From Cyclobacteriaceae bacterium (GTDB lineage: Bacteria; Bacteroidota; Bacteroidia; Cytophagales; Cyclobacteriaceae), in assembly GCA_020832305.1 (NCBI GenBank), contig JAFIEV010000046.1, forward strand, positions 62,001 through 126,000: DNA of 64,000 nt. The letters run 5' to 3'. Of this stretch, positions 45,468 to 54,619 are shown one piece after another. Made by a program: the position numbers and the translations under genes. Below the pieces are notes generated by a model. The model saw only the letters and a program-made list of their open reading frames with translations. It was not told the origin of the DNA and did not search any database. Positions within the stretch are counted from its first letter, which is position 1. Each line of letters begins with the position of its first letter.

Positions 45468-46022
45468 ATGAGAAAGCTATTTATTTTAATATTTGTAGTC
45501 GGTGTTTTGGCCTTACTGGCGCGACATGCATGGTACACCTATCTTCCAAAAAAGGCTGCTGAACTTATGGTGAGAGAGGAGGCTCCAGCATTTTTTCCAG
45601 AACCTTTGCGGGAAAAAGTAAAATTTGTACAGCAGGAGGTCAGCGAGCACACCGAAACTATGCGAAAGTTTATTGAAAAAAACGATATTCCTGAGGAGGA
45701 TGTGTTTGCTGTAATAGACAGAATACGATATAAAGATCTGGAGAATTTTTTGCAAAAAGCGAAAGCAAGGCAATACGAAAATGCCGATCAATTGTATGAC
45801 CATATCATTGGGGAATTCAGGCTGGGGAATCTGCCTGTAGAGAGCTACAGGGATGAATTCAGAAATACCTATCAGCAAGAAAAGTTAGAAAGGGCCATAG
45901 CTTATTTTGAGAGAAATAAAAATGATATTCAAATTATGTTTCCCACAATGAAGGAGATGGCGAAAAGTCTAATAAAAACCCGTGGTTTTGATAAAGAGGC
46001 CATTCGGGAGCTTACTTTTTGA
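45468..46022 (+). CDS. Uncharacterised membrane-anchored protein
   Basis: 184 residues. A single N-terminal hydrophobic helix (LFILIFVVGVLALLA, about 4-18) is followed by a charged, mainly helical region rich in Glu, Lys and Arg with no cysteine. I recognise no family. It would lie in the periplasm, tethered by the helix. It closes the co-oriented run that begins with the M14 peptidase gene at 39194, 50 bases after the reductase gene. Confidence 0.7.
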   Translation: MRKLFILIFVVGVLALLARHAWYTYLPKKAAELMVREEAPAFFPEPLREKVKFVQQEVSEHTETMRKFIEKNDIPEEDVFAVIDRIRYKDLENFLQKAKARQYENADQLYDHIIGEFRLGNLPVESYRDEFRNTYQQEKLERAIAYFERNKNDIQIMFPTMKEMAKSLIKTRGFDKEAIRELTF

Positions 46023-46065
46023 TAACCTTCAAACAGGTATTACAATTAAGTTATCCCATAAAAAA

Positions 46066-46093
46066 GAGGCTGCCCACATAAATGGACAACCTC
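46066..46093 (-). terminator. Probable terminator of the mutA-mutB operon
   Basis: An imperfect hairpin (GAGG paired with CCTC plus an inner TGG/CCA stem). On the reverse strand it is followed by six T, so it is placed to end reverse-strand mutB transcription, 22 bases after the stop. Confidence 0.6.
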
Positions 46094-46115
46094 CCTTACT
46101 GCTATGAATACACTA

Positions 46116-48269
46116 CTACACACTTTCAGCTCTTGCCTCTAAAAGCTTTCTAAGCATTTTCGAAGCAGAATCTGATACTTTTGAACCCGGCCCGAAGATG
46201 CAGGCAACCCCTGAATTGTACAGGAAGTCATAGTCATTGGCGGGTATTACCCCACCGGCTACTACCATAATATCTTCTCTTCCGAGTTTTTTCAATTCTT
46301 CAATCAATTGTGGAACCAAAGTTTTATGTCCGGCTGCCAGGCTAGAAGCGCCGACTACATCCACATCATTTTCAGTGGCTTGCCTTGCAACTTCTTCAGG
46401 AGTCTGGAAAAGTGGCCCGATATCCACATCAAATCCAATATCTGCATATCCGGTTGACACCACTTTGGCACCCCGGTCGTGGCCATCCTGACCCATTTTT
46501 GCGATCATTATTCTTGGTCTTCGGCCTTCAATTTCAGCAAATTTGTCGGCCAGCTCACGTGCTTCGCTAAAGCTCTTATCCTGACCTGATTCTGCCAGAT
46601 ATACACCTGAAATAGATCGAATTGTGGCTTTGTGTCTTCCAAAAACTTTTTCCATGGCATCTGATATTTCACCAAGAGAGGCATTTTTTCTGGCTGCCTG
46701 TATGGCCAGGTCCAGCAGGTTGCCTTCTCCGTTTTCCGCGCAACGGGTAATGGTCTCTAATGCCGAACGCACATCATCTTCATTTCTTTCAGCCCGCAGC
46801 TTTCTGAGTCGCTCAAGCTGGGCTGTCCTGACAGATGTGTTGTCAACTTCCAGCAATTCTATGTCGGTAGCTTCGTCAGTCTTGTATTTATTTACCCCAA
46901 TAATAATGTCTCGACCCGAATCTATTTTAGCTTGTTTTCGAGCTGCGGCTTCTTCTATGCGCATTTTAGGCAAGCCGGTTTCTATAGCTTTGGCCATGCC
47001 ACCCAATTCTTCCACTTCTTCAATAAGTTTCCAGGCATTTCTGGCAAGTGCATGGGTGAGATATTCAACATAATATGAACCTGCCCATGGATCAACGCCT
47101 TTGCATATCTGTGTTTCATCCTGAATATACAACTGCGTATTTCGTGCTATTCTTGCAGAGAAGTCCGTAGGAAGGGCAATGGCTTCATCTAATGCATTGG
47201 TATGCAGTGATTGTGTATGTCCAAGTGCGGCGCCCATAGCTTCAATGGCCGTTCTGGCTACATTGTTAAAAGGATCCTGCTCAGTAAGGCTCCAGCCTGA
47301 TGTCTGGCTATGCGTACGAAGGGACATGGATTTTGGGTTTTTGGGATTAAATTGATTTACAATTTTTGCCCAAAGTAACCTGCCTGCCCTCATTTTGGCG
47401 ATTTCCATAAAGTGGTTCATACCAATTGCCCAGAAAAACGACAGCCTGGGGGCAAATTTGTCAATATCAATTCCGGCTTGTATACCAGTGCGCAAATACT
47501 CAAGTCCGTCGGCAAGGGTATAGGCAAGTTCAATATCATTGGTAGCACCGGCTTCCTGCATGTGGTAACCAGAAATACTGATGGAATTGAACTTAGGCAT
47601 AAATTGCGATGTGTATTTAAAAATATCGGCAATGATACGCATGGAAGGAGCAGGTGGATATATATAGGTATTTCGTACCATAAACTCCTTGAGAATATCA
47701 TTTTGAATGGTGCCCGCCAGTTGTTCTGGCTTTACCCCTTGCTCTTCAGCAGCCAGTATATAAAAGGCCATGATGGGTATTACAGCACCATTCATCGTCA
47801 TAGATACCGACATTTTGTCGAGGGGTATCTGATCAAAAAGAATGCGCATATCCATGATAGAATCTATAGCGACACCGGCCTTGCCTACATCACCCACCAC
47901 CCTTGGATGGTCTGAATCATAACCCCTGTGTGTGGCCAGGTCAAATGCAATGGAAAGCCCTCTTTGACCAGCTGCCAGATTGCGCCGGTAAAAGGCATTT
48001 GATTCTTCAGCCGTGGAAAATCCCGCATATTGTCTTACGGTCCATGGCCGGGTAACATACATGGTTGAATATGGTCCTCTAAGATAAGGGGGTAAACCTG
48101 CAAAATAATCGAGGTGCTCCATTCCCTTAAGTACACTTTCATCGTAAATGGGTTTTACACCGATTTTTTCCGGGGAATCCCAAACCTGTGCATCGGGAGC
48201 GGCTACGACCCTGGGGGGCACCGTAGCTTTTATTTGATCTATTGTTATTTTTGAAAAATCTGGTTTCAT
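46116..48269 (-). CDS. mutB: Methylmalonyl-CoA mutase large subunit
   Basis: 717 residues, full length. The N-terminal TIM barrel (about 30-560) has [19 protein letters not shown]-like sequence (here [20 protein letters not shown]), which binds the CoA chain. The C-terminal cobalamin-binding domain (about 590-717) has the base-off motif DGHDRG within [20 protein letters not shown], followed by the [12 protein letters not shown] segment. It interconverts methylmalonyl-CoA and succinyl-CoA for propionate metabolism. It lies 57 bases downstream of mutA in one operon. Cytoplasmic. Confidence 0.97.
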   Translation of the reverse strand: MKPDFSKITIDQIKATVPPRVVAAPDAQVWDSPEKIGVKPIYDESVLKGMEHLDYFAGLPPYLRGPYSTMYVTRPWTVRQYAGFSTAEESNAFYRRNLAAGQRGLSIAFDLATHRGYDSDHPRVVGDVGKAGVAIDSIMDMRILFDQIPLDKMSVSMTMNGAVIPIMAFYILAAEEQGVKPEQLAGTIQNDILKEFMVRNTYIYPPAPSMRIIADIFKYTSQFMPKFNSISISGYHMQEAGATNDIELAYTLADGLEYLRTGIQAGIDIDKFAPRLSFFWAIGMNHFMEIAKMRAGRLLWAKIVNQFNPKNPKSMSLRTHSQTSGWSLTEQDPFNNVARTAIEAMGAALGHTQSLHTNALDEAIALPTDFSARIARNTQLYIQDETQICKGVDPWAGSYYVEYLTHALARNAWKLIEEVEELGGMAKAIETGLPKMRIEEAAARKQAKIDSGRDIIIGVNKYKTDEATDIELLEVDNTSVRTAQLERLRKLRAERNEDDVRSALETITRCAENGEGNLLDLAIQAARKNASLGEISDAMEKVFGRHKATIRSISGVYLAESGQDKSFSEARELADKFAEIEGRRPRIMIAKMGQDGHDRGAKVVSTGYADIGFDVDIGPLFQTPEEVARQATENDVDVVGASSLAAGHKTLVPQLIEELKKLGREDIMVVAGGVIPANDYDFLYNSGVACIFGPGSKVSDSASKMLRKLLEARAESV

Positions 48270-48326
48270 TTTATTATTTATTTATGACCGATAGGAGCAA
48301 AAAGGCCTTTTATCGGGCAAATTGGT

Positions 48327-50186
48327 TCAGATTAAGTTAAGTTTTTCCTGGAAACTGCGTAATGTGCTTACCAATTCTTTTCGCAAATGAATAAAATCGT
48401 CTACACCTGCCGCCTGAAGCTTTTCAATGGCATCTGCCGGATTTCCCGCCACTATCAATAATGCCTCGGTATTTGCTGCGCGGAATTGCTTTGCAAAGAC
48501 TTCACCATTTTCCATATAATCTTCATCTGAAGCACACATTACCACGATCTGTGATTTACTATCTAGGGCTTGTAGTACGGCTTCTTCCACTTTGTTGAGC
48601 GGTTTACCTTCTTCTATGTTAAAGCCCGCACATCCCAAAAAGCCACCAGAGAACATGGTCCTGGCCGTTTTCATGGCTGCGCTGCTTCCAAATTTAGCCA
48701 GAAAGACTTTCGGTCTGTTTTCTTCACCGTGCTTGCTGACATATTTTTCTGTATCCATGCGCATACTTTCTACAAGTTCAGCAGCACTTCTCGGGCGAAG
48801 CAACTGTAAGCCATCAGATTTTCCATTTGACAAAGCAAACAGAGAAGTATCAACTTTTTCTTTTGTATTCGGATACTCGTTGATACCAACAAGGATTTCC
48901 CTGCGGCTTGCAATACGCTTGTCCTTTTCGGTGCGTACGGCTTCAATTTCACTTTGAATGAAACCTTTTTTAAATGATTCAACAAAACCACCCTGACTTT
49001 CAACAGTGTTGAAAATTGACCATGCAGAATCAACCAATTTGTCGGTAATGGTTTCTATGTAATAAGAACCTGCCGACGGGTCGACAATCTTATCAAAGTA
49101 AGATTCTTCCTTAAGCATGTTGGGGATATTTCGCGAAATCCGCCTCGACTGCTGGTCGGGGAGGCCTATATATTCGTTGTATGGCAATATGCAGATGCTG
49201 TTACAGCCACCAATAATGGCCGACATAGCTTCGGTTGTATTGCGTAACATATTCACATAAGGGTCGAAGGTTGTCTTTGTCCATCTCGATGATTGACTGT
49301 GAATGAAAAAGTCACCGGGTTTAATATTGCCAACACCGTAGGCGTTTGCAACCTGATACAGTAAGACTCTAAGAGCGCGCAACTTGGCGATCTCCATAAA
49401 GTATTGTGTGCCAATAGAGATGTGAAATGATGTGTTTTTAAGCACCGTTTCTGCGCTTAAACCTGCCGCTGTGAGTTTGTCGAGATATTCTACCAGGGCA
49501 CTCAGTGTAAAAGCAAGTTCCTGGGAAATGGTAGACCCTGCATCAGCAAACGGACTGCTGGAAACCGATAAACCAAAAAACTTTTCAATGGAAGCAGAAA
49601 ATTCAATATTTTTCAATACTTCGTCAAAATCTTCCTGTGTAATGGTTCCGTTGGTGGTGTAGGAGGAAATTGGGTCAAAAATGATTCCGCCCATAAGTGC
49701 AGGAACATCTCTTTGCGCAGAAAGCCAATTTCTGACATCATTACATTGCGATTTGAGGCTCTTAAAAAAGACCGCGCAGCATTCCGGGTGAATGCCTTTC
49801 ACAACTGCTTTGATATCAGCCTGATGATTTTCTGTAGTGTCAACCAAAATCCCGTCAGCTCCTGTATTCAGGGCTTTTTGTGCCATTTGATTGGCTTGTG
49901 TTTCAGATACCCTGAGGTCTGTTTTTTCAATATTGAGCCAGCCTCTTTGTTCGCCGGTAGGCGATGGATTTCTGGCAACAGACGAATGGTAATTCTTCAG
50001 GTAATCCAACCCATTGATATCTTCCTTTGTATATAAAGGTTGCAAATCAAAACCTTCAAGGGTTTTCCAAACCAGCTTTTTGTCAAAGTCAGCGCCTTTG
50101 AGGTCGGAAATTACCTGTGCCTTCCATTCCTCCTTAGTCAATGGAGGAAAATCTGCAAACAGTATATCCTCTTTTTTACCTTTCAT
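48327..50186 (-). CDS. mutA: Methylmalonyl-CoA mutase small subunit
   Basis: 619 residues from ATG 50186; an upstream extension to 50237 adds 17 residues with no family resemblance, while the chosen start gives MKGKKEDILFADFPPL, a typical MutA N terminus. The barrel resembles that of mutB (FSASIEKFFGLSVSSSPFAD, SRRISRNIPNMLKEESYFD). The C-terminal domain lacks the DxHxxG cobalamin motif, as expected of the non-catalytic subunit that stabilises the heterodimer. First gene of the operon. Confidence 0.94.
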   Translation of the reverse strand: MKGKKEDILFADFPPLTKEEWKAQVISDLKGADFDKKLVWKTLEGFDLQPLYTKEDINGLDYLKNYHSSVARNPSPTGEQRGWLNIEKTDLRVSETQANQMAQKALNTGADGILVDTTENHQADIKAVVKGIHPECCAVFFKSLKSQCNDVRNWLSAQRDVPALMGGIIFDPISSYTTNGTITQEDFDEVLKNIEFSASIEKFFGLSVSSSPFADAGSTISQELAFTLSALVEYLDKLTAAGLSAETVLKNTSFHISIGTQYFMEIAKLRALRVLLYQVANAYGVGNIKPGDFFIHSQSSRWTKTTFDPYVNMLRNTTEAMSAIIGGCNSICILPYNEYIGLPDQQSRRISRNIPNMLKEESYFDKIVDPSAGSYYIETITDKLVDSAWSIFNTVESQGGFVESFKKGFIQSEIEAVRTEKDKRIASRREILVGINEYPNTKEKVDTSLFALSNGKSDGLQLLRPRSAAELVESMRMDTEKYVSKHGEENRPKVFLAKFGSSAAMKTARTMFSGGFLGCAGFNIEEGKPLNKVEEAVLQALDSKSQIVVMCASDEDYMENGEVFAKQFRAANTEALLIVAGNPADAIEKLQAAGVDDFIHLRKELVSTLRSFQEKLNLI

Positions 50187-50583
50187 AAAATTTAATTGTG
50201 TGTAGTTGAATATATTACAATACGCAATTTCCTGCATTAAGATATAGTACAGGAAGCGTCATAAAAATCAGAATGTAAAATTAAATTCAAATGCTTTGGG
50301 GTCTAATGATGGCAATCATTCGTAAATATGATAATTGTCATATTTTATTTTTACTAAGTACTTGGTTATTTGGCTTTTTTGTTTAGGGGCAAATTTGTGT
50401 GTATTTAAACGTAAATTATATTTTTTAAAGAATTTTTTCCTGTTTTGAGTCTGTAGGCTATAATATATGGTATTAAAAAAAGTACATTGATTTACGACTT
50501 TTTTGTTTTCCTTTTTTTAGGCAAATTTGTTTCCCTTTTCCGCCGGGGGTATCTGCCGGCAAGTTTTTTTTAACTTCTGAAAT
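50187..50583. other. AT-rich region between mutA and dnaA
   Basis: About 400 bases that must hold the divergent promoters of mutA and dnaA. I see no cluster of TTATCCACA-type DnaA boxes, so no replication origin is supported here. A terminator-like hairpin lies at its right end. Confidence 0.5.
50542..50571 (+). promoter_or_regulatory. Terminator-like hairpin in the dnaA leader
   Basis: GCCGG (50542-50546) pairs with CCGGC (50556-50560) around a nine-base loop, and eight T follow from 50564. The structure ends 12 bases before the dnaA ATG. In a dnaA mRNA it could act as an attenuator or could mask the start; with a promoter inside or after it, it would instead insulate dnaA from read-through. 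Confidence 0.45.
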
Positions 50584-52014
50584 ATGCAAACTAACGTTCA
50601 GACGGTATGGAATAATTGTCTTAAGACCATCAGGGAAAGTGTTGGTGAACAGGGCTTTAGTACCTGGTTTACCCCTATTAAACCCCTGAGGCTTGAAAAC
50701 AAGGTCCTTACTATACAGGTACCCAGCCAGTTTTTTTATGAGTATCTGGAAGAACATTATGTACGGGTGTTGCGATATGCACTCGATAAGGAACTAGGCT
50801 CAGACCACCGACTTGAGTATTCTGTTGTAATTGATAAAGGAAACGCTCAACATAAGCCATATACCATCAACCTGCCAAACAAGGTGCTAACGGCAAACGG
50901 CCTTAATCAGGGTAACGGACGTGCAAGAAATTATTCTTTAAATAGTCCTTTTGACCTGCCTGAAATAGAACTGGCCAACCAGCGTTCATACCTCAATCCT
51001 GCCTATACATTTGACAGTTTTATTGAAGGTGATTGCAACCGTCTGGCCCGCTCTGCAGGTTTGGCAGTTGCGCAGAAGCCTGGTGTAACTGTATTCAATC
51101 CACTTATGTTGTATGGAGGTGTTGGCCTTGGCAAAACACACCTGGCTCAGGCCATAGGCAATGAAATCAAATCTGGTATCAACGATAAATTTATATTGTA
51201 CATTTCTTCAGAGAAATTTGCCAATCAGTTTTATGAGGCTATTAAAAGTCATAAGATTCAGGATTTCAGCAATTTTTTTCTTCAGGTAGATGTATTGATC
51301 CTCGATGATGTTCAGTTTTTTGAAGGTAAGGAAAAAACCCAGGAAATATTTTTCCACATTTTCAATCACCTTCATCAGTCAGGGAAGCAAATCATAATGA
51401 CCAGCGATCGTTCGCCAAGAGATCTTACCGGCCTTATGGATCGTCTTGTTTCCCGATTTAAATGGGGTCTTACCGCAGACCTGCAACAGCCAGATCTGGA
51501 AACGCGAATGGCCATTATCGAGCGTAAAATGCAGGCCGAAGGCATTACTATTCCATCCAATGTTATAGAATACCTTGCATATAGTGTAGATACCAATATT
51601 CGTGAACTCGAAGGTGTTTTGATATCTATGATCGCCAATGCTTCGCTCATCAAAAGGGATATCGACCTCGAATTGGCGAAGCAAACCTTAAAAAATATTG
51701 TACATGATATTGATACTGAAGTAGGTGTTGATTTTATTCAGAAGAAAATTTCTGATCATTTTAATGTCACCATCGACGAATTGAAAGATAAAACGAGAAA
51801 AAAAGATATAGTAATTGCCAGACAGGTAGCCATGTATTTTTCAAAGGAATACACCAACCTGTCTTTAAAATCTATTGGATACCATTTTGGAGGCAGGGAT
51901 CATAGTACAGTCATACATGCCGTACAAGCCATCGAAGATATGTGTGATACAGATAGCGTGTTCAAAAGAAAAATTGAAGAGCTTCGAAAACAGTTAAAAA
52001 TGAAAGTTGCCTGA
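50584..52014 (+). CDS. dnaA: Chromosomal replication initiator protein DnaA
   Basis: 476 residues. Domain I occupies about 1-80, with a linker to about 135. The AAA+ domain III has Walker A YGGVGLGKTHL (177-187), Walker B VDVLILDDVQFF (about 238-249) and the sensor region MTSDRSPRDL with the arginine-finger LVSRFKWGL. Domain IV has GGRDHSTVIHAV (about 438-449), which contacts DnaA boxes. It opens the replication origin. Its neighbours here (mutA/mutB, GH2) are not dnaN/recF, as is common in Bacteroidota. Start is fixed by the conserved domain I beginning. Confidence 0.98.
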   Translation: MQTNVQTVWNNCLKTIRESVGEQGFSTWFTPIKPLRLENKVLTIQVPSQFFYEYLEEHYVRVLRYALDKELGSDHRLEYSVVIDKGNAQHKPYTINLPNKVLTANGLNQGNGRARNYSLNSPFDLPEIELANQRSYLNPAYTFDSFIEGDCNRLARSAGLAVAQKPGVTVFNPLMLYGGVGLGKTHLAQAIGNEIKSGINDKFILYISSEKFANQFYEAIKSHKIQDFSNFFLQVDVLILDDVQFFEGKEKTQEIFFHIFNHLHQSGKQIIMTSDRSPRDLTGLMDRLVSRFKWGLTADLQQPDLETRMAIIERKMQAEGITIPSNVIEYLAYSVDTNIRELEGVLISMIANASLIKRDIDLELAKQTLKNIVHDIDTEVGVDFIQKKISDHFNVTIDELKDKTRKKDIVIARQVAMYFSKEYTNLSLKSIGYHFGGRDHSTVIHAVQAIEDMCDTDSVFKRKIEELRKQLKMKVA

Positions 52015-52113
52015 TTAGACGCTTCTGTAATTTCAATAATTATAAATATTTTGATATTAAATTTTGTTTTTCCGGCACATTGAATATTTTTGTGCTAAAC
52101 AATTGGCGTAATA

Positions 52114-52326
52114 ATGAATTCTTTCTGGAAAAATATATTGTTGTGGTATCGCCCCTGGTATGTGAGGTTGTGGATGTTTGCAGCCCTTTTGGTTTTTATA
52201 GCTTTTGTAGTAAATACTTTTATATTAACTTTTATGTCTGACCCTTTACATCAAATGATAATGCTAGCATTTAGTATGGGTTCTTTTGCTACATATTTGC
52301 TGGTATACGGATTTAACTGGGATTAG
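52114..52326 (+). CDS. Small two-helix membrane protein
   Basis: 70 residues, aromatic-rich N terminus (WKNILLWYRPWYVRLW) and two predicted membrane helices (about 18-38 and 46-66). No cysteine or catalytic residue stands out. It follows dnaA by 99 bases and is followed by a hairpin. I do not recognise a named family; the composition and clean boundaries support a real gene. Confidence 0.6.
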   Translation: MNSFWKNILLWYRPWYVRLWMFAALLVFIAFVVNTFILTFMSDPLHQMIMLAFSMGSFATYLLVYGFNWD

Positions 52327-52744
52327 ACTGTTTAACTGGCTATAGTTTGGATTAAAAAATTAAGGCCGGCGCTAGGCCGGCCCTAATATTAACCACTTTA
52401 ACCTTACTACTTACTACTATGCTACTAACCTAAATACAAAACAAAAGTATCTATGATAGTTTTGCTATTATATTTAATGCTACTACTATCAAGAACGAGC
52501 CTAAAACTTATTTGTTTCATAATGAACAAAAAATCAAAAAATTTAATTTTTTTCTAATAATTATTGTCTCGAAATCTTAAGAAGCCTATATCCGAAAGGC
52601 TGTCTGAGATCTTGTAATATCAGTTTTTTAAATTCTTTTCATTCATTTGATCAATATTAAGCACGAATATTTGCACAAATAAAATATTTTTTGGTATTTT
52701 ATAAATTATTTATGATTAGGTGAAAAATAATCTGCTCCAATTCC
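52327..52744. other. Intergenic region before the GH2 gene
   Basis: 418 AT-rich bases. A palindromic hairpin is at 52364-52382. A low-complexity ACTACT-rich run follows (about 52404-52430, with another at 52482-52489), then featureless A/T-rich sequence. I see no gene or RNA. Confidence 0.5.
52364..52382. terminator. GC-rich hairpin after the small membrane protein gene
   Basis: GGCCGGC, loop GCTAG, GCCGGCC: a perfect 7-bp stem, 37 bases after the stop. No T tract follows on the forward strand, while the reverse strand has a T-rich tract nearby. Probably a terminator or 3' stabiliser for the dnaA transcript. Confidence 0.55.
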
Positions 52745-54577
52745 ATGAATGAATTTATCCTCCGCTTCGGCACTAAAATTTTATTATCTCTAAGTTTGAT
52801 ATCAACTCATCTTTCCGGCCAATCAGTCAGATGGCAAGCCCAGGGAGATCAAATCATGACAAGGTGGGCTGAGCAAATCAATGTTGATAAAGTTCACTCG
52901 CACTATCCCCGACCTACTATGATGAGGGAAGAATGGATGAGTATGAATGGGTTGTGGAATTTTGCCATAGTTCCTAAGCAATCTGGCAAACCTGCCAGAT
53001 ATGATATGGAAATATTGGTTCCTTTTCCGGTTGAATCTGCACTTTCCGGAATAGGTCGCAGGGTTTCTGATAAAGACCTGGTATGGTACAAGCGAAGGTT
53101 TTTTATACCTGAAACCTGGTCGGGTAAACATATTATTCTTAATCTGGAGGCATCTGACTGGGAGACTAATATATTTATAAACGGAACGCTCGCGGCTACC
53201 CACCGTGGAGGGTATGATCCTATTAGTCTTGATATAACCGCTTTACTCAGGGAAAAAGGAGCGCAGGAAATTGAAGTATCTGTTTGGGATCCTACGGATC
53301 AGCATTATCAGATAAGAGGAAAGCAAAAATCCGAGCCAGGGGGTATTTGGTATACTCCGGTAAGCGGTATTTGGCAAAGTATCTGGCTCGAACCGGTTGG
53401 ACAAGCTTCTTTAAGCAGGTTACATTTGGATGCTGATATTGATAAAAATATTTTGAGTGTGGGGGCGCAAACCCGCAACACCAATGTGGGCGATTCTCTA
53501 TTGGTGGTATTGCGAATGCAGGCACAGGAGGTAGGAAGATCCACAGCTCCGGTTTTGGAGAAGGTTTTGCTAAATGTTCCTAATCCTCGGCTTTGGTCAC
53601 CTGAAAGGCCATTTCTTTATGATATAGATGTTTATTTGGTACGACAGGGGTATATTATCGATAAAGTTACAGGTTATGCCGGAATGCGAAAAATACATGT
53701 AGATAAGGATGAAAGAGGTAAAGATAGAATTTTTCTAAACAACCAGGCATATTTTCAACTTGGATTGCTTGATCAGGGTTGGTGGCCGGATGGACTGTAT
53801 ACACCGGCTGCGGAAGATGCTTTTATACATGACATTCGAATGGCCAAACGATTGGGATACAACTTGTTAAGGAAGCATGTAAAAGTAGAGCCAGAGGTTT
53901 GGTATTATCATTGCGACCGGTTGGGTATGCTGGTTTGGCAAGATATACCCAATGGTGATGCTCACGCACCCTGGGAGCCGCCCAGTGGTTTAGACGGCGT
54001 AGAAATTAACAGATCCTTTGCATCTGCCGAACAGTTTAAAATAGAAATGGAAGCCATTGTTAAGGCCAGGAGAAATCATCCATCCATAGTAATGTGGATC
54101 CCATTTAACGAAGGCTGGGGGCAGTTTAATACAGTAGAGATTACGCAAATGCTGCAGGAACTTGATCCCGGACGGTTGGTAGGAGGTCCCAGTGGAGGTA
54201 ATTACTTTCCCGTAGGGCATACCCGGGATCACCATCAATACCCGGGCCCCGGAATGCCACCGGCAGATCCTGGAAGGGCTTTGGTACTAAGCGAATTTGG
54301 TGGTCTTGGCTGGGCTGTAAAAGGTCACTTATGGAAGGGTGAAGGCTGGGGATATAAAACACTTGAATCGAGAAAAGCCTATGAAAACGCCTACATTTCA
54401 TTGTTTGATAATATGGAATCCTTAATATCAGAAGGTCTTTCCGCTGCCGTTTACACTCAAATAAGCGATGTCGAAACAGAAATAAATGGAATTTTAACTT
54501 ACGATAGAAAAGTATTAAAATACAGACCACGAAAAATAGTATCATTACATCAAAAATTTGCCGGCCCCATTAAATGA
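52745..54577 (+). CDS. Secreted GH2 family glycoside hydrolase
   Basis: 610 residues with a signal peptide ending near HLSGQ. It begins with the sugar-binding jelly roll (RPTMMREEWMSMNGLWNFAI, WYKRRFFIPETW, DWETNIFINGTLAATHRGGYDP), followed by an immunoglobulin-like domain and a C-terminal TIM barrel. The acid/base is Glu456 in WIPFNEGWG and the nucleophile Glu517 in LSEFGG. GH2 covers beta-galactosidases, glucuronidases and mannosidases; the short form lacking a galactosidase C-terminal domain leaves the substrate open. It sits 42 bases before a propeller histidine kinase that might control it. Confidence 0.9.
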   Translation: MNEFILRFGTKILLSLSLISTHLSGQSVRWQAQGDQIMTRWAEQINVDKVHSHYPRPTMMREEWMSMNGLWNFAIVPKQSGKPARYDMEILVPFPVESALSGIGRRVSDKDLVWYKRRFFIPETWSGKHIILNLEASDWETNIFINGTLAATHRGGYDPISLDITALLREKGAQEIEVSVWDPTDQHYQIRGKQKSEPGGIWYTPVSGIWQSIWLEPVGQASLSRLHLDADIDKNILSVGAQTRNTNVGDSLLVVLRMQAQEVGRSTAPVLEKVLLNVPNPRLWSPERPFLYDIDVYLVRQGYIIDKVTGYAGMRKIHVDKDERGKDRIFLNNQAYFQLGLLDQGWWPDGLYTPAAEDAFIHDIRMAKRLGYNLLRKHVKVEPEVWYYHCDRLGMLVWQDIPNGDAHAPWEPPSGLDGVEINRSFASAEQFKIEMEAIVKARRNHPSIVMWIPFNEGWGQFNTVEITQMLQELDPGRLVGGPSGGNYFPVGHTRDHHQYPGPGMPPADPGRALVLSEFGGLGWAVKGHLWKGEGWGYKTLESRKAYENAYISLFDNMESLISEGLSAAVYTQISDVETEINGILTYDRKVLKYRPRKIVSLHQKFAGPIK

Positions 54578-54619
54578 AATTTTATTTGATATCCTGAGCC
54601 AGCATTAAACAGAAAGTAT

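Noticed and set aside
48327-50237. 636-residue version of MutA
   Set aside because: The first 17 residues lack family resemblance; the ATG at 50186 gives the normal N terminus.
50187-50583. Possible replication origin next to dnaA
   Set aside because: AT-rich, but no cluster of TTATCCACA-like boxes was seen, and dnaA is often distant from the origin in Bacteroidota.
52404-52430. ACTACT-rich stretch as a CRISPR-like or satellite repeat
   Set aside because: Units are three to four bases long, irregular, and without spacers; low-complexity sequence only.
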